Origin: Bacteroidota bacterium
GTDB taxonomy: Bacteria > Bacteroidota > Ignavibacteria > Ignavibacteriales > Ignavibacteriaceae
Length of the DNA stretch: 42,749 bases
Assembly: GCA_023453665.1 (NCBI GenBank)
Contig: JAEXTA010000024.1
Span: 1-42,749, forward strand
Direction: 5' to 3'
Shown: positions 7,649 through 14,838 of the stretch, piece by piece
Layout of the letters: the number at the start of each line of letters is the position of its first letter
How positions within the stretch are numbered: position 1 is the stretch's first letter
The notes under the pieces: generated by a model
What the model saw: the letters and a program-made list of their open reading frames with translations, nothing else
Databases searched by the model: none
What the model was told of the DNA's origin: nothing
Position numbers and translations under genes: made by a program

Positions 7649-7664
7649 CGGCACGCCACTTGTA
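7649..7664 (+). promoter_or_regulatory. Candidate sigma-54 promoter before the TPR gene
   Basis: CGGCACGCCACTTGTA resembles the sigma-54 consensus TGGCACG-N4-TTGCA, with the right GG-to-GY spacing and two mismatches (C for T at the first base; T for C in the -12 GC). A sigma-54 activator is encoded at the left edge of the window. The site is about 100 bases upstream of the TPR start. Confidence 0.4.
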
Positions 7665-7752
7665 CAGCGATAATAGTTTCTCCTGTGTACGATTTCAATT
7701 GCACATAATTTATAATTAGATGGGGTCAGTATGAACGTAATTAATTTTCAAA

Positions 7753-7758
7753 AAGGAG
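7753..7758 (+). promoter_or_regulatory. Ribosome binding site fixing the ATG at 7767
   Basis: AAGGAG is 8 bases before the ATG at 7767. The in-frame ATG at 7731 has no comparable site, so the shorter protein is preferred. Confidence 0.7.
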
Positions 7759-7766
7759 ATCTGTAT

Positions 7767-8144
7767 ATGCAAACTGGAAAAAAGGGCAACGTTACAACTC
7801 AAAAGGCTCTGGAACATTATAGCCGCGGCAATTGCAAAAAGTTATTAAAAGATTATAAAGGAGCGATCCACGAATTTAATCTTGCTATCGAGTTTAATCC
7901 AAAATTTGCAGAAGCTTTTTACAAAAGAGGAAATACAAAATTACTTTTGAATGATATTTCCGGTGCCGAGATAGATTATGACAGAGCAATTGAACTGAAT
8001 CCAAAACTTGCAGAAGCATTTAACAACCGTGCTTTACTTAAAAAAACCAATGGTGATGAAGAAGGAAGCAAAGCTGATTTTTATACAGCCGGTAAATTAG
8101 GTTTTGTTAACGCTTACCACATACATAAAGAATTTTGCAGATAA
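7767..8144 (+). CDS. Small tetratricopeptide-repeat protein
   Basis: A 125-residue protein made almost wholly of three TPR units: ALEHYSRGNCKKLLKDYKGA, then AEAFYKRGNTKLLLNDISGA, then AEAFNNRALLKKTNGDEEGS. The units are joined by the usual E.NPK turns (AIEFNPKF, AIELNPKL). Such arrays act as protein-docking surfaces; no enzyme domain, signal peptide or membrane helix is seen, so it is probably cytoplasmic. The start at 7767 is chosen on its strong Shine-Dalgarno. A sigma-54-like element lies upstream. The partner is unknown. It is separated from the peptidase gene by a terminator, so it is probably its own unit. Confidence 0.85.
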   Translation: MQTGKKGNVTTQKALEHYSRGNCKKLLKDYKGAIHEFNLAIEFNPKFAEAFYKRGNTKLLLNDISGAEIDYDRAIELNPKLAEAFNNRALLKKTNGDEEGSKADFYTAGKLGFVNAYHIHKEFCR

Positions 8145-8160
8145 ATAATCCTAACATACT

Positions 8161-8322
8161 ATGCTAAAACTAAAAAAAACTATTGCATCCATACTTAACA
8201 GAATTATAATCTTTGTACCGGGTCCGGCTTTTGTCTATAAAAAATTCCCCGCCGGTTATTACCGGGTTATTATCACAAATCCCGGTAAAAATAATCTTAT
8301 ACCTGCCTATGTAAAACGCTGA
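8161..8322 (+). CDS. Possible 53-residue small protein (unrecognised)
   Basis: An ATG-started frame of 53 codons just after the TPR gene. The N-terminus is basic and hydrophobic (MLKLKKTIASILNRIIIFVP), followed by a Y/P/G-rich part (AFVYKKFPAGYYRVIITNPG). It could be a short membrane-associated peptide or the remnant of a larger gene. No Shine-Dalgarno is visible and no family is recognised. The opposite strand is also open for 61 codons here, so neither frame is secure. Confidence 0.3.
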   Translation: MLKLKKTIASILNRIIIFVPGPAFVYKKFPAGYYRVIITNPGKNNLIPAYVKR

Positions 8323-8443
8323 AAACTCAACACTACTTAATTCCTGCTTTCTCAACTTTCTGAAATTACATCCGATAATAATAATGGCTGTTTATTTTTT
8401 AACAGCTATGAAAATTATGATGTTCTACTAAACCAGGTTACGT

Positions 8444-8695
8444 ATGTATTCAACTGAAAACAATATTACTTATTCCAGTCCTGTTTTTATAAAGGTAAAA
8501 GACTGGATGGATGGTATTCCAGGGTTTTCTGTATTACCGTATGATATCGTTGCTTTAAAATTTAAAGACTTTGCTAAAACTCTCTCACCGGAAGAGAAAG
8601 AAGAACTTGTACGTGAAAACGTTGTTAAACCAAATATGTGGTTAACTCCACTTGGTTTTGTAATGATGGACCGTATTCCGGACTTCATAGAATAA
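8444..8695 (+). CDS. Hypothetical protein, 83 residues
   Basis: A short soluble-looking protein, acidic at the end (DRIPDFIE), with tryptophans at VKDWMDGIPG and PNMWLTPLG and a charged helix LSPEEKEELVREN. No signal peptide, membrane segment or known motif is seen. The ATG has only a weak AGG upstream. It lies between the TPR gene and the signalling island, and an inverted repeat follows, suggesting a single-gene transcript. Coding character (an intact frame with a mixed, protein-like composition) is reasonable, but the function is unknown. Confidence 0.6.
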   Translation: MYSTENNITYSSPVFIKVKDWMDGIPGFSVLPYDIVALKFKDFAKTLSPEEKEELVRENVVKPNMWLTPLGFVMMDRIPDFIE

Positions 8696-8720
8696 CCTCA
8701 ATACTGCACACTAAGAGCAA

Positions 8721-8747
8721 GAAGGAAGGCACAATAAACCTTCCTTC
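8721..8747 (+). terminator. Hairpin after the 83-residue gene, possible terminator
   Basis: A 9-bp perfect stem GAAGGAAGG (8721-8729) / CCTTCCTTC (8739-8747) with a 9-base loop, 26 bases after the stop. The following bases are pyrimidine-rich but not a pure T-run, so termination is plausible rather than certain. Confidence 0.45.
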
Positions 8748-8905
8748 CCTTCTAATCCTGTAATGCCCTTTCAATAAAAAAATTGAATGTTAGGAAAATC
8801 TTTATCATTTTGAATTAAAGATATATCTCTGACAGGTTGGTTTTTCCACGTAACATTATCCATATAAACAATCTTAGCATATAATAATTTTTGGTGAACG
8901 TCACT

Positions 8906-11245
8906 ATGAATCTTGAAAACGGTTTATCGTCCTTATTCCCTTTGGCATTATTTGTAATGATCTTTTGGAAAAACAAAAGCAACGCAACATTGAAAAATGT
9001 TCAATCTTCAAGGAAGAATGATGAAACTGAAATACTAAATCAACATTTTGAATTAATATTTCAAAAAGCGAATGATATACTTTTAGTCTGGGACAATTCA
9101 GGTAAAATAATTGAAGCAAATAAAAAAGCTACAGAGGCTTACGGATATTCTCATGAAGAACTGATCGGGCTTAACATAAGAGATATACGTACACCTCTTG
9201 CAGCAGAGCAAATAGAAAAACAGCTTCACCTTGCAGAGCAGGAAGATGGATTGGTTATTGAGACTTTTCATCAGAAAAAAGATGGAACAGTCATTCCCGT
9301 AGAAGTATCATTAGGCGTTATAAATCTTAGTGATAATAAATTCTATCATAGCATAGTAAGGGATATCAGCGAAAGAAAAGTATCTGAAGAAACAATAAAA
9401 AGGAGTGAAAATCATTACAGGGTACTGGCAGGCAATATTCCTGAAACAAACCTGTTTCTGTTTGATAAAGATCTGCGCTTCCTTATTGCCGATGGTACGG
9501 AAATGCAAAGACTCGGATTAAAACGCGAAGACTTTGAAGGGAAAACATTATACGAGATACTTGATGATGAAACACGCTCATTCCTGATTCCCCTATACCA
9601 AAGTGCTTTGAATGGTGAGATTGTATTTCGTGAATTTGTATATGGTTATTTTTATTATACAATCCAGATCAGACCACTGATTGATTCAACAGGTGCAGTG
9701 TACGGTGGCTTAACAATTACCCAGAATGTTACCGAACGTAAACTGGCCGAGAAACAAATACTTGAAAACCAACAAAGATATGCTGCAATAATAAGTTCGG
9801 CTATGGATGCGATTATTACAGTTGATGAAGAGCAAAGAATAACACTATTTAACAATACCGCGGAAAAAATATTCGGTTTTACTCAAAGTGAAGTGATTGG
9901 AAAATCTCTAGAGATATTAATCCCGCCCCAGTACCGGCATGAACATTTTCATCATATAAACAAGTTTGGAAATACAGGCGTAACGAACCGCACTATGGGC
10001 AGTCTGGGAAAGATTTACGGACTAAAATCAAATGGTGAAGTTTTCCCGATTGAAGCTTCGATATCCCAGGTGAATGTGAGTGATAAAAAATATTTCACTG
10101 TAATTCTCAGAGACATCACACAAAGACTAAAAACCGAAGAAGCGATAAAAGAATCTGAAAACAGGTACAAATTTCTCTTCGAAAATAATCCTTTACCAAT
10201 GTGGGTCTTTTCCGAAGACACTTTTAAATTTTTAAATGTTAACAAATCAGCAATTGAATCCTACGGTTACTCGTTTGAAGAATTTATGAGTATGACAATT
10301 AAAGACATCAGACCGGATGATGATTTTGACAGACTGTTAAAATATGTTCGGCACGACAAAGAGAGACCCCGGTTTGCGGGAATCTGGAAACATAAACGAA
10401 AAGACGGAAGTATCATTTTTGTTGAGGTATATTCACATCCGCTCGAGTACATAGGTCATAAAGCAAGGTTAGTACTGGCAAATGATATAACTGAACAAAA
10501 ACTAAATGAAGATAAAATACATCAGTTAAACCTTGAACTTGAATCAAGAGTCGAAGAACGGACACTTCAACTACAGAATGTAAATAAAGAACTGGAATCT
10601 TTTAGTTATTCGGTTTCACATGACTTAAGATCTCCGCTAAGAAGTTTAGATGGTTTCAGCCAGGCACTGTATGAGGATTATTTTAAAATACTCGATGATA
10701 CGGGAAAGGATTATCTTACAAGAATAAGAAACGCAAGTCAGCGAATGGCACATTTAATAGATGATCTTTTAAATCTCTCCAAAGTTTCGCGGCAGGAGCT
10801 CCTTAAAAAAGAAGTGAACTTAAGCGAAATGTTTGAGAAAATTGCAAAAGAAATTGAGACTGAATATCTAGGAAAAACATTCACAGTAAAAATTGAACCG
10901 GGATTATTCGTTGAGGCAGACCAGCAGCTTTTAACTGTGGCTGTAACAAACTTAATGAGTAATGCGTTCAAGTATTCCTCCAAAAAAGAAAAACCTGAAA
11001 TCGAATTGATATCAATAAAGTCAGACGATGAGTTAGTTTTTTGTCTGAAAGATAATGGCGCAGGTTTCGATATGAATTACGCAAATAAACTATTCGGAGC
11101 TTTTCAGAGATTTCATTCAGTAAATGAATTCCCGGGTACAGGCGTTGGATTAGCTACAACTCAAAGGATCATTTCAAAGCATGGCGGACGTATCTGGGCG
11201 GAAAGTGAATTGAAAATTGGAACAAAATTCTATTTCACATTATGA
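8906..11245 (+). CDS. Membrane-linked multi-PAS sensor histidine kinase
   Basis: About 779 residues. One N-terminal hydrophobic helix (LSSLFPLALFVMIFW) is followed by four PAS domains, each ending in a D-I-[ST]-[EQ] type motif: IVRDISER, ITQNVTER, ILRDITQR and ANDITEQK. A coiled coil leads to a HisKA domain with H572 in SYSVSHDLRSPLRS, the form seen in phytochrome-type kinases. The ATPase domain shows N (TNLMSNAFKYS), G1 (DNGAGFD) and G2 (GTGVGLA) boxes. It senses unknown small-molecule, redox or light cues and autophosphorylates. The next gene is an Rcp1-type receiver, the usual partner of this H-box class. The start is uncertain: ATG 8906 is preferred over GTG 8894 or TTG 8891, and none has a Shine-Dalgarno. 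Confidence 0.9.
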   Translation: MNLENGLSSLFPLALFVMIFWKNKSNATLKNVQSSRKNDETEILNQHFELIFQKANDILLVWDNSGKIIEANKKATEAYGYSHEELIGLNIRDIRTPLAAEQIEKQLHLAEQEDGLVIETFHQKKDGTVIPVEVSLGVINLSDNKFYHSIVRDISERKVSEETIKRSENHYRVLAGNIPETNLFLFDKDLRFLIADGTEMQRLGLKREDFEGKTLYEILDDETRSFLIPLYQSALNGEIVFREFVYGYFYYTIQIRPLIDSTGAVYGGLTITQNVTERKLAEKQILENQQRYAAIISSAMDAIITVDEEQRITLFNNTAEKIFGFTQSEVIGKSLEILIPPQYRHEHFHHINKFGNTGVTNRTMGSLGKIYGLKSNGEVFPIEASISQVNVSDKKYFTVILRDITQRLKTEEAIKESENRYKFLFENNPLPMWVFSEDTFKFLNVNKSAIESYGYSFEEFMSMTIKDIRPDDDFDRLLKYVRHDKERPRFAGIWKHKRKDGSIIFVEVYSHPLEYIGHKARLVLANDITEQKLNEDKIHQLNLELESRVEERTLQLQNVNKELESFSYSVSHDLRSPLRSLDGFSQALYEDYFKILDDTGKDYLTRIRNASQRMAHLIDDLLNLSKVSRQELLKKEVNLSEMFEKIAKEIETEYLGKTFTVKIEPGLFVEADQQLLTVAVTNLMSNAFKYSSKKEKPEIELISIKSDDELVFCLKDNGAGFDMNYANKLFGAFQRFHSVNEFPGTGVGLATTQRIISKHGGRIWAESELKIGTKFYFTL

Positions 11246-11546
11246 TTTTAAGCAGCCTATTGAATTAGATTATTTTTTTTAGTTTATTTTAGATAGTTGT
11301 TATCTAACTATAATTGTTATTTGAAAATTTTGTCTTTGATCATCATTCGAATTTTAAATTCTGCAATTATATTATTTAATATTTGCACAAATTAAAAGAC
11401 AGGTTTACGGCAGAAAAACTATTCGGGTAATTCAACCTCACGAACCTTTCTTATTAGACAATCTTACAACATCGGGGAAAAATCGTTCATTTTAGACAAC
11501 ATTAACTATTTAAATTATCTCTTACTGAACCTTAAAGGAGGAAGTA
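11246..11546. other. 301-base gap between kinase and Rcp1-type receiver
   Basis: AT-rich, without an open frame of note. It contains a 7-bp inverted repeat TTAGATA (11289-11295) / TATCTAA (11301-11307) and, at its end, a strong ribosome site AGGAGG (11536-11541) five bases before the ATG at 11547. The gap is long enough to hold a promoter for the receiver gene and those after it, but no convincing -35/-10 pair is seen. Confidence 0.5.
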
Positions 11547-11996
11547 ATGGAGAGAAGAGTAATTCTTTTAGTTGAGGATAATCCAGACGATATCGTTCTG
11601 ACAAAAAGAGCCCTGGAAAAAAATAACATTACCAATGAAATCGTTATCGCAAATGACGGCATTGAGGCAATGGATTATCTGCTTGGTAAAGGTGTTCACG
11701 AAGGAAGAGATTTGAACCTTCTTCCATCTGTAATACTGCTTGATCTTAAATTGCCGCGAATGGATGGACTTGAAACACTTAAACAAATAAGGATGAATGA
11801 AATAACAAGGCTGCTGCCAGTTGTTATTCTTACTTCTTCAAAAGAAGAACATGATATTTTATCCAGCTACGGACTTGGTGCAAACAGTTATATCCGCAAA
11901 CCTGTAGATTTTAATAAATTCGTGGAAGCAGTTCAGAATCTCGGGTTATACTGGTTATTACTAAATGAATCACCTCCGGTGAAAAGAAATTCCTGA
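11547..11996 (+). CDS. Rcp1-type stand-alone response regulator
   Basis: A 149-residue single receiver. The acidic cluster is E10/D11 in VEDNPDD, the phosphoacceptor is D66 in LLDLKLP, the switch residue is in ILTSSKEE, and the lysine is in YIRKPVD. The insert after the second helix (LLGKGVHEGRDLNLLPS) and the C-terminal GLYWLLLNE are hallmarks of the Rcp1 family, which pairs with phytochrome-like kinases such as the one encoded upstream. It has no output domain, so it passes phosphate on or acts by protein contact. It has the best Shine-Dalgarno of the island. Its stop overlaps the start of the next gene (TGATG), indicating translational coupling with the receiver-PAS-kinase. Confidence 0.95.
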   Translation: MERRVILLVEDNPDDIVLTKRALEKNNITNEIVIANDGIEAMDYLLGKGVHEGRDLNLLPSVILLDLKLPRMDGLETLKQIRMNEITRLLPVVILTSSKEEHDILSSYGLGANSYIRKPVDFNKFVEAVQNLGLYWLLLNESPPVKRNS

Positions 11997-13858
11997 TGGA
12001 TAAAAATATCAAACTACTGCTCGTTGAAGATTCAGTCGATGATGAACTGCTATTAATCCGAACATTAAAAAATTCCGGACTTGTTTTTAATTATAAACGG
12101 GTTGAGACTGCCGATAGTTTTACGAAAGAACTAAAGGCACAAAACTGGGATATAATTATTTCCGATTATGCCCTCCCCAATTTCAGTGGCAGACAGGCAT
12201 TAAACATCACACGTTCTGGTGGATTTGATATACCTTTCATTATTGTCTCAGGCACAATCGGTGAAGATATTGCTGTTGAAATGATGCGTAACGGCGCAAA
12301 TGACTACATAATGAAAGGTAACCTTACACGGCTGATCAGCGCTATTGAACGCGAACTTAAAGAAGCTGAATTACGTAAGTTTCATAAAAAGGTTGTTCAG
12401 GAGAGGGATAATATTTTTAATCTCTCGAATGACCTGATCTGCATAATTGATTTCAACGGATATTTTAAACAGCTTAACCCTGCATGGGAGAGAGTTCTAG
12501 GTTTTAGTCTCGATGAATTAAAAGCGAAACCATTCCTCCATTTCGTTCATCCGGATGATCGTGAACGGACAAAAGAATTCTTTAATGTAATTATAAACGA
12601 CCGTGATTCATTTACATTTGAGAACAGATACGTTTGTAACGATGGAAATATCAGGTGGATGATGTGGAATGGTGCCACTCTTAAATCTGAAGAACTGGTC
12701 TTTGCCATAGCCCGAGATCTGACAGAAATAATATCATCACAGCAGGCACTTGATGAAAGTGAAAAGAAATACAAATTCCTTGCAAACAACACTCTTGATG
12801 TAATCTGGCAGCTTGATATGAATTTAATAACCAGATATCTCAATCCGGCAATATTCAATATACTCGGCTTTAAACCTGAAGAGTTAATAGGAAAATCATT
12901 GGCGGAGTACTGTCCTAAGAACGAACTGATTAGAATACAATCTGTAATTCAGAATATGCTTGAAAAACCGGATGGCCCGAAAGGTGTTATCCTTGAACTG
13001 GAATTAATTCATAAAGACGGCAGACATATTCCTGTGGAAGTTCATGGTAGTATAATAGTAAATGAAGATGGAATTCCTCTTGGACTTCAGGGAACAACCC
13101 GCGACATTACAGAAAGAAGAAACACACAAAAAGAATTAATCCACGCAAAAGAAAAAGCTGAAGAAGCTAACCGCCTTAAATCGGGTTTCCTTGCTGCTAT
13201 GTCTCATGAAATTAGAACACCGCTGAACGCAATCCTCGGATTTAACTATGTACTGAGAGAAATATTTTTTGGTAAAAGTGAGCCTAAAATTCAGAAATAT
13301 TTTTCATATGTTGAGGAAGCAGGAAAAAGACTTCTCACAACAATTTCTGCAATACTTGATTTATCCCGGATTGAAGCAAATGAATTTTCAATTACCTCCA
13401 CTAAACTGTCTGTTACCAAAACTATTATGGACACATATAACATCTGTAAAATTCTTGCAGAACAAAAGGGACTGAGAATCGATCTTGATCTGCCGGATAA
13501 AGATTTTACTTTGAATACTGATGAGTATTGTATCAATGGGATTTTAACAAACATTCTTAACAATTCAATTAAGTATAGTGAAAAAGGGACAATCAAAATT
13601 TCTGCTTCTGAAAATTCTGATTATGCGGTGTTCACAATTTCAGATGAAGGTATAGGAATGAGCGAAGATTATATGAAACACCTGTTTGAAACATTCAGCC
13701 AGGAGAATATGGGATGGAACCGTAAATATGAAGGCAGCGGACTTGGGCTGGCGCTGACAAAAAGATATATTGATTTACTTAAAGGAAAAATTAATATCGA
13801 AAGTAAAAAGAATGAAGGTACCACAGTTACATTTGAAATACCTAAAGCGGAATTATAA
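11996..13858 (+). CDS. Hybrid sensor: receiver, two PAS, histidine kinase
   Basis: A 620-residue soluble protein. The N-terminal receiver has E11/D12 and phosphoacceptor D57 (ISDYALP), with K107 in IMKGNL. PAS domains span about 137-250 and 257-375 (TRDITERR at the end). The HisKA carries H404 in MSHEIRTPLNA. The ATPase has N (ILNNSIKYS), G1 (DEGIGMS), F (FSQE) and G2 (GSGLGLALT) boxes. A receiver in front of the kinase suggests that its activity is set by an upstream phosphate donor, plausibly the 779-residue kinase via the co-translated Rcp1-type regulator. No membrane segment is seen. The one-base TGATG overlap with the previous gene fixes the start. Confidence 0.95.
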   Translation: MDKNIKLLLVEDSVDDELLLIRTLKNSGLVFNYKRVETADSFTKELKAQNWDIIISDYALPNFSGRQALNITRSGGFDIPFIIVSGTIGEDIAVEMMRNGANDYIMKGNLTRLISAIERELKEAELRKFHKKVVQERDNIFNLSNDLICIIDFNGYFKQLNPAWERVLGFSLDELKAKPFLHFVHPDDRERTKEFFNVIINDRDSFTFENRYVCNDGNIRWMMWNGATLKSEELVFAIARDLTEIISSQQALDESEKKYKFLANNTLDVIWQLDMNLITRYLNPAIFNILGFKPEELIGKSLAEYCPKNELIRIQSVIQNMLEKPDGPKGVILELELIHKDGRHIPVEVHGSIIVNEDGIPLGLQGTTRDITERRNTQKELIHAKEKAEEANRLKSGFLAAMSHEIRTPLNAILGFNYVLREIFFGKSEPKIQKYFSYVEEAGKRLLTTISAILDLSRIEANEFSITSTKLSVTKTIMDTYNICKILAEQKGLRIDLDLPDKDFTLNTDEYCINGILTNILNNSIKYSEKGTIKISASENSDYAVFTISDEGIGMSEDYMKHLFETFSQENMGWNRKYEGSGLGLALTKRYIDLLKGKINIESKKNEGTTVTFEIPKAEL

Positions 13859-13869
13859 AAATCTTTTAT

Positions 13870-14244
13870 ATGATTAACCCAAAAAAAACTATTCTTTATG
13901 TCGAAGACCTGGTTGATGCTTTCGAACTTGTCGAAGTGTTTCTCAGTGCTGATTACAACATTATCGGAGCCCGGAATAAAGAAAATGCTATAACCAGACT
14001 CAGTCATGAACATATCGATCTGATTCTTATGGATATAAATCTTCAACGCCCTTTCGATGGTGTTGAACTGGCTATGCAGCTTAAAAAAGATCCAGCAATG
14101 AATCATATCCCGATTATTGCAGTAACTGCTTATGCGATGGAGGATGACAAACGAAAAATTCTAAACGCCGGTATGGATGAGTATATATCTAAACCTGTTT
14201 CAAAAGAAATACTTCTCAAAAAAATAAATTCATTTCTTAACTGA
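13870..14244 (+). CDS. Stand-alone CheY-like response regulator
   Basis: A 124-residue single receiver. E12/D13 (VEDLVD), phosphoacceptor D55 (LMDINLQRPFDGVE), switch T in AVTAYAM, and lysine in YISKPVS are all present, so it should be phosphorylatable. There is no output domain. It starts 11 bases after the hybrid kinase stop and is very likely its direct partner and co-transcribed. The DINL...G.E...LKK pattern is that of short receivers found beside hybrid kinases. The target is unknown. Confidence 0.93.
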   Translation: MINPKKTILYVEDLVDAFELVEVFLSADYNIIGARNKENAITRLSHEHIDLILMDINLQRPFDGVELAMQLKKDPAMNHIPIIAVTAYAMEDDKRKILNAGMDEYISKPVSKEILLKKINSFLN

Positions 14245-14379
14245 ACTAATAAAACACCTTCGCTAATCCTGATAAAACTATCTTCAATCTCCCTGTAAAT
14301 ATTTTCAACAATTCCCTCAACTTTTTTTGAAATCAACCGATAATAAGGTGTGTCAAAATAATTTTAGAATGGAAATCGT

Positions 14380-14793
14380 ATGGAAATGTTAGTTGCCGAA
14401 AAAACCAATACACTTACTAAAAATGAAGATGTAAAAGTACTCCTCGTTGAGGACGATCTATTAAACAAAGAACTCACCACTATTTATCTGAGAAATGTCT
14501 GCCGGTTAGATCATGCCTCCAATGGACTGAACGCAATTGAAATGTCAAACGCCCATCAGTATTCATTAATCCTTATGGATATAAATCTTGGTGCCGGAAT
14601 AAACGGTATTGAAACCGCAAAACGGATCAGACAAAATCAGTCATACCAGAATATACCTATAGTTGCAATAACTGCATTTGCAATGTCGGGTGATGAGTCC
14701 AGGTTATTATCAGAAGGATTTAATCACTACATAGCAAAACCGTTCGAGAAAAAAGAACTTGTTGATCTTGTGGAAAATGTACTTTGTGTTTAG
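14380..14793 (+). CDS. Second stand-alone CheY-like response regulator
   Basis: A 137-residue receiver with a short N-terminal extension (MEMLVAEKTNTLTKNED). Metal-binding acids are in LLVEDDLLNKE, phosphoacceptor D67 in LMDINLGAGINGIE, switch T in AITAFAM, and lysine in YIAKPFE. The catalytic set is complete and there is no output domain. It resembles the previous receiver closely in the DINL and AFAM/AYAM blocks, so the two may be duplicates. It is separated from it by 135 bases and lies 45 bases before the PAS-GAF-PAS kinase, the more likely partner. Confidence 0.92.
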   Translation: MEMLVAEKTNTLTKNEDVKVLLVEDDLLNKELTTIYLRNVCRLDHASNGLNAIEMSNAHQYSLILMDINLGAGINGIETAKRIRQNQSYQNIPIVAITAFAMSGDESRLLSEGFNHYIAKPFEKKELVDLVENVLCV

Positions 14794-14838
14794 ATAGAAT
14801 TTAAAGATTTCGATTCGTTAATTTAGGTTCCGGATTGT

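Noticed and set aside
7731..7766. Upstream ATG for the TPR protein
   Set aside because: The ATG at 7767 has AAGGAG at ideal distance and the added 12 residues are not TPR-like.
13669..14106. 145-codon minus-strand frame across the hybrid kinase and receiver genes
   Set aside because: It covers the ends of two well-conserved plus-strand genes and looks like a shadow frame.
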